Notes: generated from the sequence alone by a model not told the origin. 64,000 nucleotides of DNA from Lactuca virosa (GCA_928212115.1 CAKMRJ010005745.1:215876533-215940532), one strand, 5' to 3'; positions 23,347 to 35,628 are shown, numbered from the stretch's first letter. Made by a program: numbers and translations.

Positions 23347-24649
23347 ACTACAATTTATTATTAAATGTTACATATAGGCACCATAATATGCGTCTTTATT
23401 AGATATAAGCAGTACCGTAATGTCAAAATTGTTCAATAAGACATTAACAATTGATAATATTTAATTATTTGTATGGATATTTTATCGGTGATTATTTTTG
23501 TATTTTGGTAAAAAAAAAATATTAATTATGCATTAATTTAACAATATATGTAATATATTATTGGTAAACTGTTTAATTGGTTGAATATGACTGTAAGTTC
23601 ATGTAAATTAGATAAGTTGTAAAAAAATAAATAAAAATATAGAGATGTTTGCATTAACCAACAAGAAAGTAAAATATTGTTGCATAAATTACTAAAATTG
23701 AATATATTTAATATAAATTAATAAAAATATAAAATTATGGTTGATTACATCATTAAAAATTAGATTTTCATTGCATAAATTTGTACTTAACTCTTTGAAA
23801 TAAGTCCAATAAAATAAGCATAAATATTGGAGTTGATAATATGAAAACACTATATATTTTATTATTTTTCTAGTTTAACCCTTCAATTTTAATTTGTATT
23901 AAAAATCCATTTGATTTTGGTTTCTATAGTTTAGTATAGAATACAATTTTCATAATACATGGACTATTTCTATAATATAGTCTAAAAAAGTAAAAGGTTT
24001 TACTAAAACTAAATCACGACCAAAATTGAATGATATTTAAAAAAAGATTAAAACTAAATTATAAAAACCAAAATCAAATGTTTTTCTAAAAATAAAAAAT
24101 ATGAACTTTGTTATTGGCATATATCTATATATTTGTTTATAGATGACAAAATATTATAAATTATAATATATTAATTTTTTTATAAAAATAAACACTAAAA
24201 ATTAAAAAACAAAAATAGATAGTTGTTGCTTGCATATGATTTCTTTTAAGATTTTTTTATTTTTTATTTTTATTATTTTATCTTGTTAGCTTTATAAATA
24301 AAATGTTTTACTGATAGGATTTTTCTCCTGTGGACCTAACCCGCATATTGTACTTTGTGCATTTTCCTTGTATCGTCGTTACCTCCCTTTTCAATTTCCA
24401 CAATCTTCTTCCTTCTTTATGATTCGTAGATTAAATGCAATAGTCTATGAATTCAACACTACTCCTAGAATCTTCGTCCTGATCCTAAAGCATTATTCCT
24501 TCGTCTCTGTGTATTATTATAAATTGTGATCAATGCAGGCAACAATAACGACGTGAAATAAAAATTCACAAATACAAAGCAAGTAATCGCAATTACCACA
24601 GCTGAATTTGGTTTTGCGTTGATCGAGTTTGAAATAAATCAGGGGGGAA
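23347..24649. other. AT-rich intergenic DNA and promoter of the oxidoreductase gene
   Basis: No gene. The last 300 bases are less AT-rich and should contain the promoter and 5' leader of the gene at 24650. Confidence 0.4.
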
Positions 24650-27026
24650 ATGGGAGAGAAAATGGTGAAGTATGGAATCATCGGTGTAGGAATGATGGGG
24701 AGAGAGCATCTCTGTAATCTGTACCATCTCCGGAGCGAAGGCGTCGCCGTCGTTTGTGTCGCCGATCCAAACCTCGCATCTCAACAGATTTCGACGAAAT
24801 TTGCCGAGTCCTTTGGCTGGCCACTCAAGGTACAACTCCATATTGCGGAAATACGTACGAATGTATATGCATATATGAACAACTCCCTACTGCTGCAATT
24901 CAGCAAACACCTACATCAGTTTTATGATCCATTCATCGCTTCATGCATATACTGTAACGACGAACTAAAAATTTACAAACTGATTTTAAAATTTTTTGGT
25001 CGAACAATATTTAAAATTTCTCATTTTACATAAAAATTGTCATATATCTCGATTAATTGGAAAACTATTTGCATACATGTATATGATGCTATAAGATCTG
25101 AATCAACTCTGCTCAGGAATCATTGAGCCATATTCTCGTTCTTTCAAGAATTGATAACAAATTTGGTGTGGGTCCTATGAAAAGTGTAAAACATTTTCAT
25201 TTTTAGAAGGTGAAACTTGGAGATTCATTTGGTAACTAATGAAATTTGATTCGACCCTAAAATGTTCATGAATCACTGGTGGCTATCCTTGTTCTATCAA
25301 GAATTGACAACAAATTTGGTGGGTCCTATGAAAAGTTTTCAACTTTTCATTTTTAGGTGGTGAATCGGATATAGACTTGCTTTCAAAATATAAACTTGTA
25401 ATTTAATTAATGAATTTTAATATCTAGATTGTTGTAACAGGTATTTTCAGGACATAAAGAACTTCTAGAGAGTGGTCTATGTGATGTTTTAGTTGTTTCA
25501 ACTCCAAACATGACTCATTATGAAATCTTGATGGACATTCTCAACCACCCAAAAAGTCATCATGTACTAGTTGAGAAGCCCTTGTGCACAACTGTACAAG
25601 ACTGTAGACAGGTAATTTACGTAAATACCCTTCCTCATAAATTCAAACAGGACCCAAAGAAAGATTATGATTGGTTATTTACTTATAACTTAATCTTGTT
25701 TGAGTTAATAAACTTTAGGTGATAGAAGCTGCAAAAAAGAGACCAGATATGTTGGTGCAAGTTGGATTGGAGTACAGATACATGCCACCTGTAGCTAAAT
25801 TGATGGATATTGTTAATGGTGGAAGATTGGGAAATATTAGAATGGTTTCCATTAGGGAACATCGGTTTCCGTTTTTAGTTAAGGTAATTGTGTTTGTTTG
25901 TCCTAGGTTTCTTGTAAAGATTAATGATCTTGATCACCAATGTGTTTTTACTTTTTTTTTATAGGTGGATAACTGGAATAGATTTAATTGTAACAGTGGA
26001 GGTACTATGGTTGAAAAATGCTGCCATTTTTTTGATCTTATGAGGCTGTTTGTGGGTGCAAATCCAGTTCGTGTAATGGCTTCTGGAGCCATTGATGTTA
26101 ATCATAAAGATGAAGTCTATGATGGGAAGGTATTGTGTTCTTGATATGCTATTTGTGAAAAAGTTTGACTTCCAAGGTCAAAATCCCTAATATTTACCTT
26201 CGAATTGACATCCATTTATGTTTTTTTTTTTTTTTTTTTGTGATTTCAGGTGCCTGATATTATCGATAATGCATATGTTATTGTTGAATTTGATAATGGG
26301 GCAAGAGGGATGCTTGATCTTTGTATGTTTGCAGAAGGAAGTAAAAACCAACAAGAAATTTCAGTTGTTGGTGAAATAGGAAAGGTATTATATACAACAA
26401 ATTTTGAAATCTTTCAATTGGATCAATTTCATTAAGTAAACGTTAAAGTCAAAATGAAAAAAAAAAATACTAAAAATCCAATGCTATAATTGGTAGATTT
26501 TTCAAAATATGATGCGTTAATAAGGAAGATCTTAAAGAACAATGTTGTAATAAAGGAAAATGAAAATAGAATGCTATAATAGCCAAATAAATGAAAGTAG
26601 GTTGCTATTTCTCGATTGAAATGTTTTTTGGGTTGTGAAATTTTCAGGGTGAGGCCTTTGTTCCCGAAAATCTTGTTCGATATGGTCTACGAGTTGAAGG
26701 TAGAGAAGGTGTAAGAACCATGAGAGTTGAAGATGATCGAATCAAGTACGTTTATTAATTAATTTATATATTTTTTATCAAATTTTTAACTATTTATATG
26801 TTTTTTTGTTCATTTATGGATAATTTGTGTTTTTAGATATGATGGGTTGCACCATGGTTCGAGTTACTTGGAACACTTGAACTTTTTGGCTACGGTCAAG
26901 ACCGAAGGGAAGAAAACTGTGGCGGTTGATCTGCATGACGGGTTGATTGCGGTGGCTATTGGTGTTGCAGCACAACTTTCTATTGAGTTGGGAAGATTTG
27001 TGAGTATTAAGGAAGTTATGACATGA
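24650..27026 (+). CDS. GFO/IDH/MOCA-family NAD(P)-dependent oxidoreductase, seven exons
   Basis: Exons 24650-24829, 25441-25611, 25719-25883, 25965-26129, 26250-26384, 26648-26745 and 26837-27026 join through GT-AG introns to a 367-aa protein. Most junctions are phase 0. The N-terminus is a Rossmann fold with the dinucleotide loop GIIGVGMMGREH (residues 9-20), then CVADPN. The EKPLCTT motif (about 105-111) carries the conserved lysine, and GGTMVEKCCHFFD (about 184-196) lies in the substrate-binding alpha/beta domain, with the probable catalytic His. No transit peptide or membrane segment, so cytosolic location is likely. It resembles single-copy plant proteins annotated as oxidoreductase family protein; the substrate of that group is uncertain. 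Start chosen at the first Met (ATGGGAGAG); a second Met lies five codons on. All exons are frame-clean, with no sign of decay. Intron 1 (611 bp) contains a local duplication. Confidence 0.93.
25117..25372 (+). repeat. Tandem duplication of about 150 bp in intron 1 of the oxidoreductase gene
   Basis: CAAGAATTGATAACAAATTT followed by GGTGTGGGTCCTATGAAAAG at about 25145 recurs near 25298 as CAAGAATTGACAACAAATTT and GGTGGGTCCTATGAAAAG. Both copies run into CATTTTTAG. Confidence 0.82.
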
Positions 27027-27389
27027 TAATTTGATATTGATTTATTTGATTATTTATTGTCAAAAGAACAATGGGAGCTCCAAAAATTATCATGTGCATG
27101 CTACTCAAAAGAAATGGCATGTATTTTGATCAATTTAATTAAAATCATGTTCGTTGTGGTTGTATTAATATTTTCAAACAACGGTCTGTGTATGGATTGG
27201 AAAACTGAAACCAAAAATAAGCAACAATGGTTCGGTCTCAAAAGGATTAGATACTTGAGTTTGGTTTAAATGTAAAAATACACACATACGATAATTTTAC
27301 AAATTTGAAAAGGTAAAGGAAAATTGATACGGTTCTTGTTTTGTGATCAAAATGAGAACCTGAAATAAATATATTTAGAACCACGATAA

Positions 27390-27839
27390 GGGAGAGGGAG
27401 TCATTCCCTCCCAACCCACTGAACTCACTGTCATATCAATTTTATCTCTTTTTTTTCTTCATCTTTCCAACCCACAATACACAGAAATCATATCTTTCTC
27501 AACCCACTCAATTAAAAAAAAATACAAAACAATTAAAGTACAAGTTTTAAAACACATGGTACAAGAGAAAATGAGAGAGAGAAAATAGAGAGATGATGAA
27601 GTGGGTTAGTGAAACCAATTAAACAACCCGCTGAAGCGGGATTAGTACCGGCAGTAACTCTATTGTAATTAAAATTTTACCTTGATTCTTTTGTATTTTT
27701 TTTAATTGAATGAGTTGAGTGGGTTGAAAAAGATAGGTTTTCGTGTGTTGTGAGTTGGGAAAGATGAAAAAAAAAATAAAAGAGAAAAAGTGATGTGGCA
27801 GTGGGTTCAGTGGGTTGGAAGACAATTACTCCCTCCTCT
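27390..27839. mobile_element. MITE with about 130-bp inverted repeats
   Basis: Left arm AGGGAGTCATTCCCTCCCAA then CCCACTGAACTCACTG, right arm (inverse) AGGGAGTAATTGTCTTCCAA then CCCACTGAACCCACTG. Pairing continues through CATCTTTCC and CAACCCACTCAA. The left flank has TAA, and TATAA lies at the right, so a Tourist-type insertion is possible. No coding capacity. It lies about 360 bp downstream of the oxidoreductase stop. Confidence 0.83.
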
Positions 27840-28563
27840 ATAAGAGGAGTACATATAGACGTAGAACTTTAATGAATTGATTTAACTAATTCTAGTATAT
27901 GATTGATCCTTGTTTGGGTCATCAAAAAATGAGCATAACTTAAGCCATTATTGATAAAAAGGTGAATGATACCCTCTCACGTACTCGTAGACGATGACGT
28001 CTAACCTGTCTAAACTAGACGATCTTGAATCCATTCCACAATTGTAGATGTGGAAAATGAGAAGGGTATAAATAGTTGTGAGAATGGTTTGAAAATGAAT
28101 AAAATGTAATGGGTATTCATAGGGTTATTACAAAAAAAAAAAGAAAAAAAAAAAAAAGAAAAAAAAAGAAAAGGAAACCCCGCAAAAACTAGCTGTATCA
28201 ATGAGGTGCGAGAATGATATGAAAATGAGTAAGATGTAATGGATATTTATAGGCAACAATCTCATTTCTTTTTGGTACATCCACACCAATGCGGTGCGAG
28301 ATTGTCCCACACTAGAAGCATAGCATTGTGCCCAGTGCAACATGGCCACATCTGGCATCGGCCATGTTTCCCCACCCCACTTCCATACCTTTCACCCCAA
28401 GGGTGGTGTCATTTTTCACCTTCCTCCAATCTATAACAAGCTATCTCTTCTACATCAACGCCCATACCAATGTCCACTCTTTCTTCTTATTACATCCCTC
28501 AACCAACTTAAAAGATAAATTGCTAAATTAACATGATATTGTTTTGGTAACTTGTCCTATGTG

Positions 28564-28565
<2 letters not shown>
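27840..28565. other. Intergenic DNA with A/G-rich tract
   Basis: No gene. An A-rich purine tract lies at 28131-28170. ATGAATAAAATGTAATGGGT near 28096 is echoed by ATGAGTAAGATGTAATGGAT near 28223, a short imperfect duplication. Confidence 0.4.
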
Positions 28566-28639
<74 letters not shown>

Positions 28640-28993
28640 GAGAGAGAGGAGAGATAGAGAGGGAAGGGTTATTTGGAAAACAAAAAAAATCCTAAAAAAA
28701 CCCCAAAAATCATAAAAATGCATAAAAAATACCTAGAGATAACAAAAAAAAATTTTGACATTTTTTATGAAAAAATCGTAGGTTTTTAAAGAAATTCGCT
28801 GAAAAAAAATTTGAAAAAAAAACTTTTTTTTTATTAAAAAAAATTGATTTTTTATTTTTTTTTCAGCGAATTTTAATAAAAAGCTGCGATTTTTTATAAA
28901 AAAAATTCAAAAAAAAGTTTTATGATCTCTAAGTATTTTTTTTTATGCATTTTTATGATTTTTAGGGTTTTTTGTTTTCCATAGAATCTAAAC

Positions 28994-29066
<73 letters not shown>

Positions 29067-29072
29067 ATATAT
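28566..29072. mobile_element. Palindromic MITE-like element bounded by (TA)n microsatellites on both sides
   Basis: A (TA)n tract of about 65 bases at 28566-28630 and another of about 75 bases at 28997-29072 flank a near-complete inverted repeat. The left arm has GGAAAACAAAAAAAATCCTA, ATCATAAAAATGCATAAAA, TACCTAGAGAT and AAATTCGCTGAAAAAAAA. The right arm holds their inverses (TTTTTTTTCAGCGAATTTTA, ATCTCTAAGTATTTTT, TTTTATGCATTTTTATGAT, TTTTTTGTTTTCC). No coding capacity. The layout is that of the rice Micron-type elements, which sit in (TA)n tracts. Confidence 0.75.
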
Positions 29073-29139
29073 TGTGTGGGGTGGTATGGATTGCCACACC
29101 CTCATATTACTCTAAATAGCTTCTTATTGTGTTTTCTAA

Positions 29140-29300
29140 AAAATCACTTCTGACCACTTATTGTTGCGTCGCGCAGCACGCACGCAACATTTGGTCATTC
29201 GTAACTGTTTGTTTTTCAGAAGACTTCCGACTTAAAAAGGTGTTTGGATATGTTCAAAACATTATTATTGCAACTTAAAGTTGCAAAAAAATATTCTGCA
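29140..29300. repeat. Fragment related to the 13833-14450 TIR element
   Basis: CACTTATTGTTGCG, GCAGCACGCACGCAACA and GTTTGTTTTTCAGAAGACTT match CTCTTATTGTTGCG, ACAGCACACACACAACA and GTTTGTTTTTTAGAAGTCTT at 13870-13945. The termini are not seen. Confidence 0.55.
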
Positions 29301-29375
29301 GTATTTAGCGTATTTAATTCTAGTTATGAGGATCAAAGTGATTAAATTTTGCACGCTTATAAATTATAATAATAA

Positions 29376-29405
29376 CTAGGTGGGGACCCCCGCGTTGCGG
29401 GGGTC
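29376..29405 (-). mobile_element. Helitron 3' terminus (hairpin plus CTAG), copy A
   Basis: On the minus strand a hairpin GACCCCCGC-AAC-GCGGGGGTC (perfect 9-bp stem, 3-nt loop) is followed five bases later by CTAG, and the next flanking base is T. This is the structure of plant Helitron 3' ends (hairpin then CTRR, inserted before T). The element body would extend to higher coordinates. Confidence 0.75.
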
Positions 29406-29755
29406 GGATGCGACAATTTTTTCCGTTGTTTGTTCTTTGTAAATGTCATTTGATCAACTATTTGTTTATAGTTTGAGTATTGTTATGGGGCAATAATATT
29501 GTTTCGTCATGGATAATTTTTTTTGTCGGATAAACTATTTATCGAAATATATACTTCATGAGTTTATCCTTTGGTTGATGGGATGGAGTTGGAGAGTCGG
29601 ATTCCACGGATCAAATAAAATGCCTTCAATATCAAACATCAAGAGGAAAGGTATACAAAGTATCGAGATACACATAGAAGTATTCATAATAAAGTGTGTC
29701 CAATATGAAACATTAAATGAACAGAATAAATTCAACTGAGATATGTGTTATTAAA

Positions 29756-29784
29756 ATAGGTGGGAAACCCCGCTCCGCGGGGTT
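29756..29784 (-). mobile_element. Helitron-like 3' terminus, copy B (CTAT variant)
   Basis: Minus strand: hairpin AACCCCGC-GGA-GCGGGGTT (8-bp stem) followed within seven bases by CTAT and then T. It is close in sequence to copy A (same GGTGGG spacer) but ends CTAT rather than CTRR. It lies 380 bp inside copy A, so either two elements are stacked or one end has decayed. Confidence 0.6.
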
Positions 29785-29790
29785 CGGTTT

Positions 29791-32700
29791 TCACCACAGT
29801 TTTCATCCTTTGATAATTGAATCAGTCAAGCCATCTTTAAAATCACATACAGACTAAAGTTAAAAGGGCCCAAGTTAAAATTCTAAATTTTATTTAATTC
29901 ATAATAACCCCGTCATCCCATAATCTTGCTGTCGAATAATACGCACTGCTTTCCTTATCATACATCTCTACAAATTTCACCTGTAGCAAATTAAAGGTAA
30001 ACGATACGCTTAGTAAAATAACAAATATTTAAGACAAAAATTCACAAAATTGTGCTTATGGTGTTCATTATGTCCCCAAAACAGTCATTCATTACCCATG
30101 TGCATTTAGATGATTTTGTGCTTATGGTGTTCATTATGTCCCCAAAACAGTCATTCATTACCCATGTGCATTTAGATGATTTTGTGCTTATGGTGTTCAT
30201 TATGTCCCCAAAACAGTCATTAACATTACCCATGTGCATTTAGATGATGGCATTTTCACTATTATGAGTAAAAAACAAAATACATACTCCATATTTGGAT
30301 AACACAATGCCTATGTTGCATGACCTAAGAACCATGCAAGCAAACAATCAATATATGTGAAAGCAGGAATGAGAAGGAAAAAAGAATAATATTATAGTCT
30401 ATTTACAAATACCTAGATCTAAGTATTAACTGTTCAAAAGAAACATCCAAAGAATAGGGAATACATTCTTCTTTTTGCAGTGGGAAATCGACATCCAAAA
30501 TTTGAGATGTTTCTGCTTCAAAAACACTAAAGCCATAAAGAAAATGCTCACCGTGGTAGATATGATGAAATCTCCATGTAACTTTTCAGTTGAGACATAA
30601 AAGTATAGTTCACAAACGAATGATCTAAAAATATATCTTGAAACACGTCAAATAAAATCTAGAATTTCCAATCCAAAACTTACCTATATATAAATACCAA
30701 TATTTGAAGCCAAACTATAAATTGAGAAATTATCTCTTTATGTTTTTGAAAATATATTTTTCAGTCTTAGAATTCAATAAAAATTCATCTATCATATTCT
30801 CAATTCAGATCTTCGAGTACTTCAAAATGAAGCAAGACTGGAACACAAAAAACGATTATAAAATTTACCAAAAAAGTCAATTTTAATAGTAAAATCCCAA
30901 AACTGACCGAATGCCCTGGTCTCTTTGATAACGATTTTGGTTGACTGAGATCACAAGCCTGAATTCAATCCAACATTCAGCGCATATGCAACATCAAATT
31001 AAATCCCAACAGCACCAAGTAAAACCAATAGGAAAGATAAACACAGAATTCCCAAATACCCTGTAATCAAGAACACATAAATCAATATGTCTACATTGAT
31101 CCAAAAAAAACCTTCAGCCTACAAGTGGGAAAAAAATATGTTAATACAATAAATAGCAGCATGCTTCCATTTCTTCCTATTGCATCATTGTATTTTGGAA
31201 AATTTATTCAATTATAGCAAGTGAAAGTCTATCTACAAAATATATGTTTGCTTTAACAAAAAAAGGTTATTGAAACCCAAATAGGAATATAACAATTTTA
31301 ATTTTTATTAGTAATTACCATTATTAAAACAACCACTATGGTTAAAATAATATTTTGTTTTATGTGATAACTATTTATAAAACAAATTAATAAAATTGAT
31401 AATCAGTTATGTTGATACCGAAATTGTGAAGTTAAATATTAAAAAAAGCATAGTAAATCACTTGCACTTTATGATTAGTCGTACATGTATTTTTTCCATT
31501 CAAGTTCAGGAATACCATGCGAAGCTTGATGTGATCGAAGAACAAACAGCAAGAAGATGGCGATGTGGGACTTCTTCGTTCAGCGGTTGGGTAACAATTA
31601 AGGTTCAATCTGCCAAATATGAAGAAATCAAATGACATGTCAGAAGTGATTTTAGTTTAGTAAAGTTACGAATATTTTGATTCAGGAGCCTAATTTTGAA
31701 AACTGTAGTCCAAAAAAAGAATGAAACTAAAATTTACGTGGTTTTTTGTACTGCCTGTTCAACTCTTTGCCTAACAAACTTCACCTTTAGTTATTACTTT
31801 TCCCTCCACCACGGTAGCCATGCTTCAAATTCCTCAGATTGATGTTGTCGAAAGTGTTAGATGAAAATGAGTTTTCAAGTAATCCTAAAAATGAAAGTAA
31901 ATATATATAAATTTTCAAATACATATTTACAAATACACATTAAAAAATCCAGAAATCCATTCAGTTTATTTTCAAGAAACAAAAATTGTTAATCTAATTT
32001 ATCAAATGATATCATTCCAAAGGATTATGTTAACAACTATGTCGGAAAGTAAATTTTTTATTCCATTTAAGAATGATCTTTAAAGAGTTAAAGAGATAAG
32101 ATGCATACCAGTTTGATTCAATCCAGAACAATAACCTGATGATCGCCTATTGCTAATAGTATGGCTGCCGGATTTTGAAGTTGTTTTATTTACCTATACA
32201 TATATTTTATTACTATCTTGTAGACCCCAGCTTATAAATCACCTGACTTTGATGCCTTTATCGTTGGGGATCCGATTATAATCATCATTTTGGTTTAAAG
32301 TAGCACTAATGAGTCACTTCATATCTTGGTTCCAACAATCATGTAGGTTCATAACCAATCCTAACCAAAAAGAAAACCAATTGGATAATTATATTCCTGA
32401 ATAAAGATAATGATCTGAACCAAAAACATAAAAGTAAAGGCCAAAAAACTCGATTGGAAAAAAGCCAAATTTGTTTCACCAACATTTTATGCTTTCATCA
32501 ATTCCACATTAACATTTCATTTAAAATTATAATAAATGAAAAGTGAAGTATTATTTTTCAAATAGTTTAACCTTATATGATATGCTCCATTGATGTACAG
32601 GAGCAGGACAATTGTAGTTGAAAGAGATGTTGACCTGTCCGCATGACTCCAGCACTCCAACTTCCAGGATCATTTTACAAACCAAGATGAAGACCGAAGC

Positions 32701-34883
32701 TTCTACATACATCTCCATGTACCATCGTCTAGATCAACATAGTCTTTCATCAAACCACCTGCTGTAATAAAAAAATAGAAATGTTAAGTTTAAGGAGTTA
32801 CTACACGTGGTTTAGATTGAAACATAGTAATCGGAAAAATGAATCCATGTATTTGTGTTGATATCAGGCAATGCAGTGCAAAAGAATTGTTGAGATCAAA
32901 TTAATAGATGCTAACAAAGTGGAAAAGACATCAGCTTAATCAAACCATTTATAATTGTTTTTATTCATCCCCTAACCTAATACAACCAAAATTTAAGACA
33001 AATTAATAAAAATGCAATGTACCCATCAACCTAACCAGGCATATGAATAAACTGGTAGATAAAGGAAAATTATAAAAATCCAAATATACCCATTACCTTT
33101 GGAGCAATAAGTCAAACAGTGGGTGTGCGCAATTCATGCAAAGATAACATGTCGTTGTTTTGTGTTCCTATCAATGGTAGTTTCAGTTTTACCCTTCATA
33201 GTTCAAACTAAATAATAACATCATAAGATACAAGAGAGAAGAAAACATGTGACTTACAGTTAGAGACCAATCCTTTAATGGAAGACCAACAACATCTGGC
33301 TTCAATCCTGAATGGATGGAAATGGAACATAAAATTAAAATTCACTAAAAATTAATACATAAAATCAAAAAAATATGTTACCGACACCACATTTGTTCCC
33401 TGTCTCCCTCGAACTCCTTTCCGCCTTGAACAACTTCACCTACATCTATAGTCCAGACTTAACTTCTTTCATTAGTAAACTATATACCCTGAAAACTGCA
33501 AACCACAAAATAAATATGAAAAGAGAAAAATCATTTAGGATTAAAAAATGAGAGGCAGAAATGGACTCTTGTGGAGCATACCAGAGTTAATTTTTACAGG
33601 AGATGACATAAATCTTTCATATCTCCATCATCACCGATCTCAAATCAAAAAAGAATATGTTCGTTGACATTGACATTTCAGCAAACACATACCGTGCAAT
33701 AGTAGTTCCTACACATGGTAAACCAGAATAACATTCATTTGTTCAGACTTCAGAACTCAATTGCAACTTCAATCAACGCTTTGTCATTTGGATCAACGAC
33801 TTTCTCATTCAAACCAACTCGGAATAAGTGCAACCCGCGATAGCCCTAAACAAAAAAACCTAACCTAAGATTTAATAGGACCGATTTGTTGACTGGAGAG
33901 AACCTTCTACCTTCAAACACACACATAGAAAGTTAGAGAATATGGTTTCTAGATAAAGATTTTGTATAATAAGAAAGAAACAAACGAAATAGACTATAAG
34001 ACCGACAGAGAAGAACCTCGGTGGTGCTCTTTTAGGGTTTCTATACCGATGAGAGCTAGGGAGTTACAGATGTAGCAGCGATGGTGGCTGAGTAGGTGGA
34101 GATATCGTGGCCCAGTGCAGCGCGGTTGGGTGGCGGTGCGTGCTGCTGTTTTCAGCTTTTCACGTGAGCAGCGGTAATCCATGGATTTCGTTTGAGAGAG
34201 AGAAAATCAATACTTCCCAAAATCTCTTTCGTTTCAGTAGATGGCAAAATCAAAAAAGTCGGCGCTGAAGTAGGAGAGGCGGAGGTCAGTAGCTCTGCTT
34301 GAGGCGGCAGCGACAGAGGCGGTGGCTTTCGGAGGGAACCGGTTCAGCGTTGTGTGCAAAGAGGAAGGAGACGTTCGTCGTCGCTTGAGAGGAGGCAAAC
34401 AAAATGGAGAACATACTGGAAGATACCTGATGAGAGAGGCAGTGAGGGAAGATAAAGAGGCTTTACATTGTTAACATGTCTGATCACTTTCTAGAAAGAA
34501 GACACAGATGGAAACCTGTATTAGATGGAAGAAACAGATTGGTATAGGAGACGGTGGTGGAGGTCAGAACGGGAGCAGGGAATACATACCTGGAGCAAGT
34601 AGAAAACGGGAAGCGGAAAGCGGTGGAGATGTGGTGGTTGTGTTTAGAAGTGTCGTTCAGAAATGGAGGGATCCAGAAAAAATTTTGTGGGAAACACAGG
34701 AACCGAGGCAGAACCGGTGGGGAAGGCGTGGGAATGACACATATCACCGGCCATCCTTATCCTTACACAAATGTTAATAATTTAAGGGACCAAATTGTCA
34801 ATACCACAAACTTTAATGCCAAAAATTTGAACCACTAAAAATATGAAAAGTTATGGGCTATTTTTGCCAAAAAAAAATCAGGA
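29791..34883 (-). other. Possible Helitron body with captured, exon-like fragments
   Basis: No complete gene or Rep/helicase domain found. On the minus strand some stretches look like spliced exons: an acceptor CAG then GATTGAAGCCAG running to CTAACT before GTAAGT (33308-33258), and one ending GGTGTCG before GTAACA near 33383. A GC-rich block at 34250-34760 has open frames on both strands without recognisable motifs. A candidate 5' end is an A|TC junction at about 34883 on the minus strand, followed by CTGATTTTTTTTTGGC. Boundaries and content are inference. Confidence 0.3.
30051..30248. repeat. Three tandem copies of a 66-bp repeat
   Basis: TGTGCTTATGGTGTTCATTA starts at 30051, 30117 and 30183. 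Copies are nearly identical; the third has a small change (TCATTAACATTACC). Because 66 is a multiple of three, both strands stay open through the array, producing spurious ORFs. Confidence 0.97.
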
Positions 34884-34907
34884 TGTTCACTATTGCAAAT
34901 GATGGTC

Positions 34908-34912
<5 letters not shown>

Positions 34913-34950
<38 letters not shown>
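34913..34950. repeat. (TA)n microsatellite
   Basis: About 19 uninterrupted TA units. Confidence 0.95.
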
Positions 34951-34956
<6 letters not shown>

Positions 34957-35026
34957 TTGTCAAAACCAAATTGATTTGCGATTTGACTCGCTTTTTAATG
35001 CAAAAGAAAAAAAAATTGTTTATTTA

Positions 35027-35429
35027 AGAGTAAATTACACGAATGGTCCCTATGGTTTGGGATAATTTACGCGTTTGATCCCTAACTTATTTTTTTAACT
35101 CGGAAGGTCCTTACTGTTTGTTTTTGTTACGCGTTTGGTCCCTACTATTTATTTTTGTTACTCGTTTGGTCCATGTCTTACCTAAAAAGACTATTCTTTA
35201 AATAGAAAAAATGATAGGGTAGGTAAAGTAAGGTGATGAGAGTGGGGTTTGGGTGTGTGTTTATTTAAATAAGTTAAAAAATTAAGGGAAAAATAGTCTT
35301 TTTAGGTAAGACAGGGACCAAACGCGTAACAAAAACAAACAGTAGGAACCTTCCGAATTAAAAAAATAAAATTATGGACCAAACCCGCAAATTATCCCAA
35401 ACCATAGGGACCATTCATGTAATTACTCT
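35027..35429. mobile_element. Palindromic MITE, copy 2 of the AGAGTAAATTACACGAATG family
   Basis: Aligns end to end with 12882-13273, including the AGAGTAAATTACACGAATGG end, GTTACGCGTTTGGTCCCTAC arms and the TATTTAAATAAGTTAAAAAA centre. It sits about 200 bp upstream of the isopropylmalate dehydratase start codon, just outside its likely core promoter. Confidence 0.87.
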
Positions 35430-35466
35430 TTTTTTAAAAATGTAGAAACAAAAATAGTCTTTCCTC

Positions 35467-35498
35467 TATAAAGGCCCAAAATAATGAAGCCCGGCCCA
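35467..35498 (+). promoter_or_regulatory. Candidate core promoter: TATAAA and two GGCCCA (site II) motifs
   Basis: TATAAA at 35467-35472 lies about 160 bp before the ATG. GGCCCA at 35473-35478 and 35493-35498 reads TGGGC(C/T) on the other strand, the site II element common in plant housekeeping and organelle-protein promoters. The transcription start is not determined. Confidence 0.4.
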
Positions 35499-35628
35499 TT
35501 ACATTTTGTCAACCACTGACCAAGCACTCAAGCTGGCAGGCGGCGCTGTAATCCATTTCTAAGCTTGTAAATTCGGTCGTCTGTTCTACCGGCGTCTTCT
35601 TCCTCCACCTACCACCACACAAGCAACA

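Noticed and set aside
28010..28358. Phe-rich minus-strand ORFs
   Set aside because: Products of an A/G-rich tract read as poly-Phe; no coding evidence.
30042..30243. Open frames on both strands encoding 22-residue repeats
   Set aside because: They follow from three copies of a 66-bp repeat; no start context, homology or flanking coding signal.
34484..34838. Overlapping ORFs of 87-94 codons on both strands in a GC-rich block
   Set aside because: No recognisable domain, frames open on both strands as expected from composition; kept only as part of the possible Helitron body.
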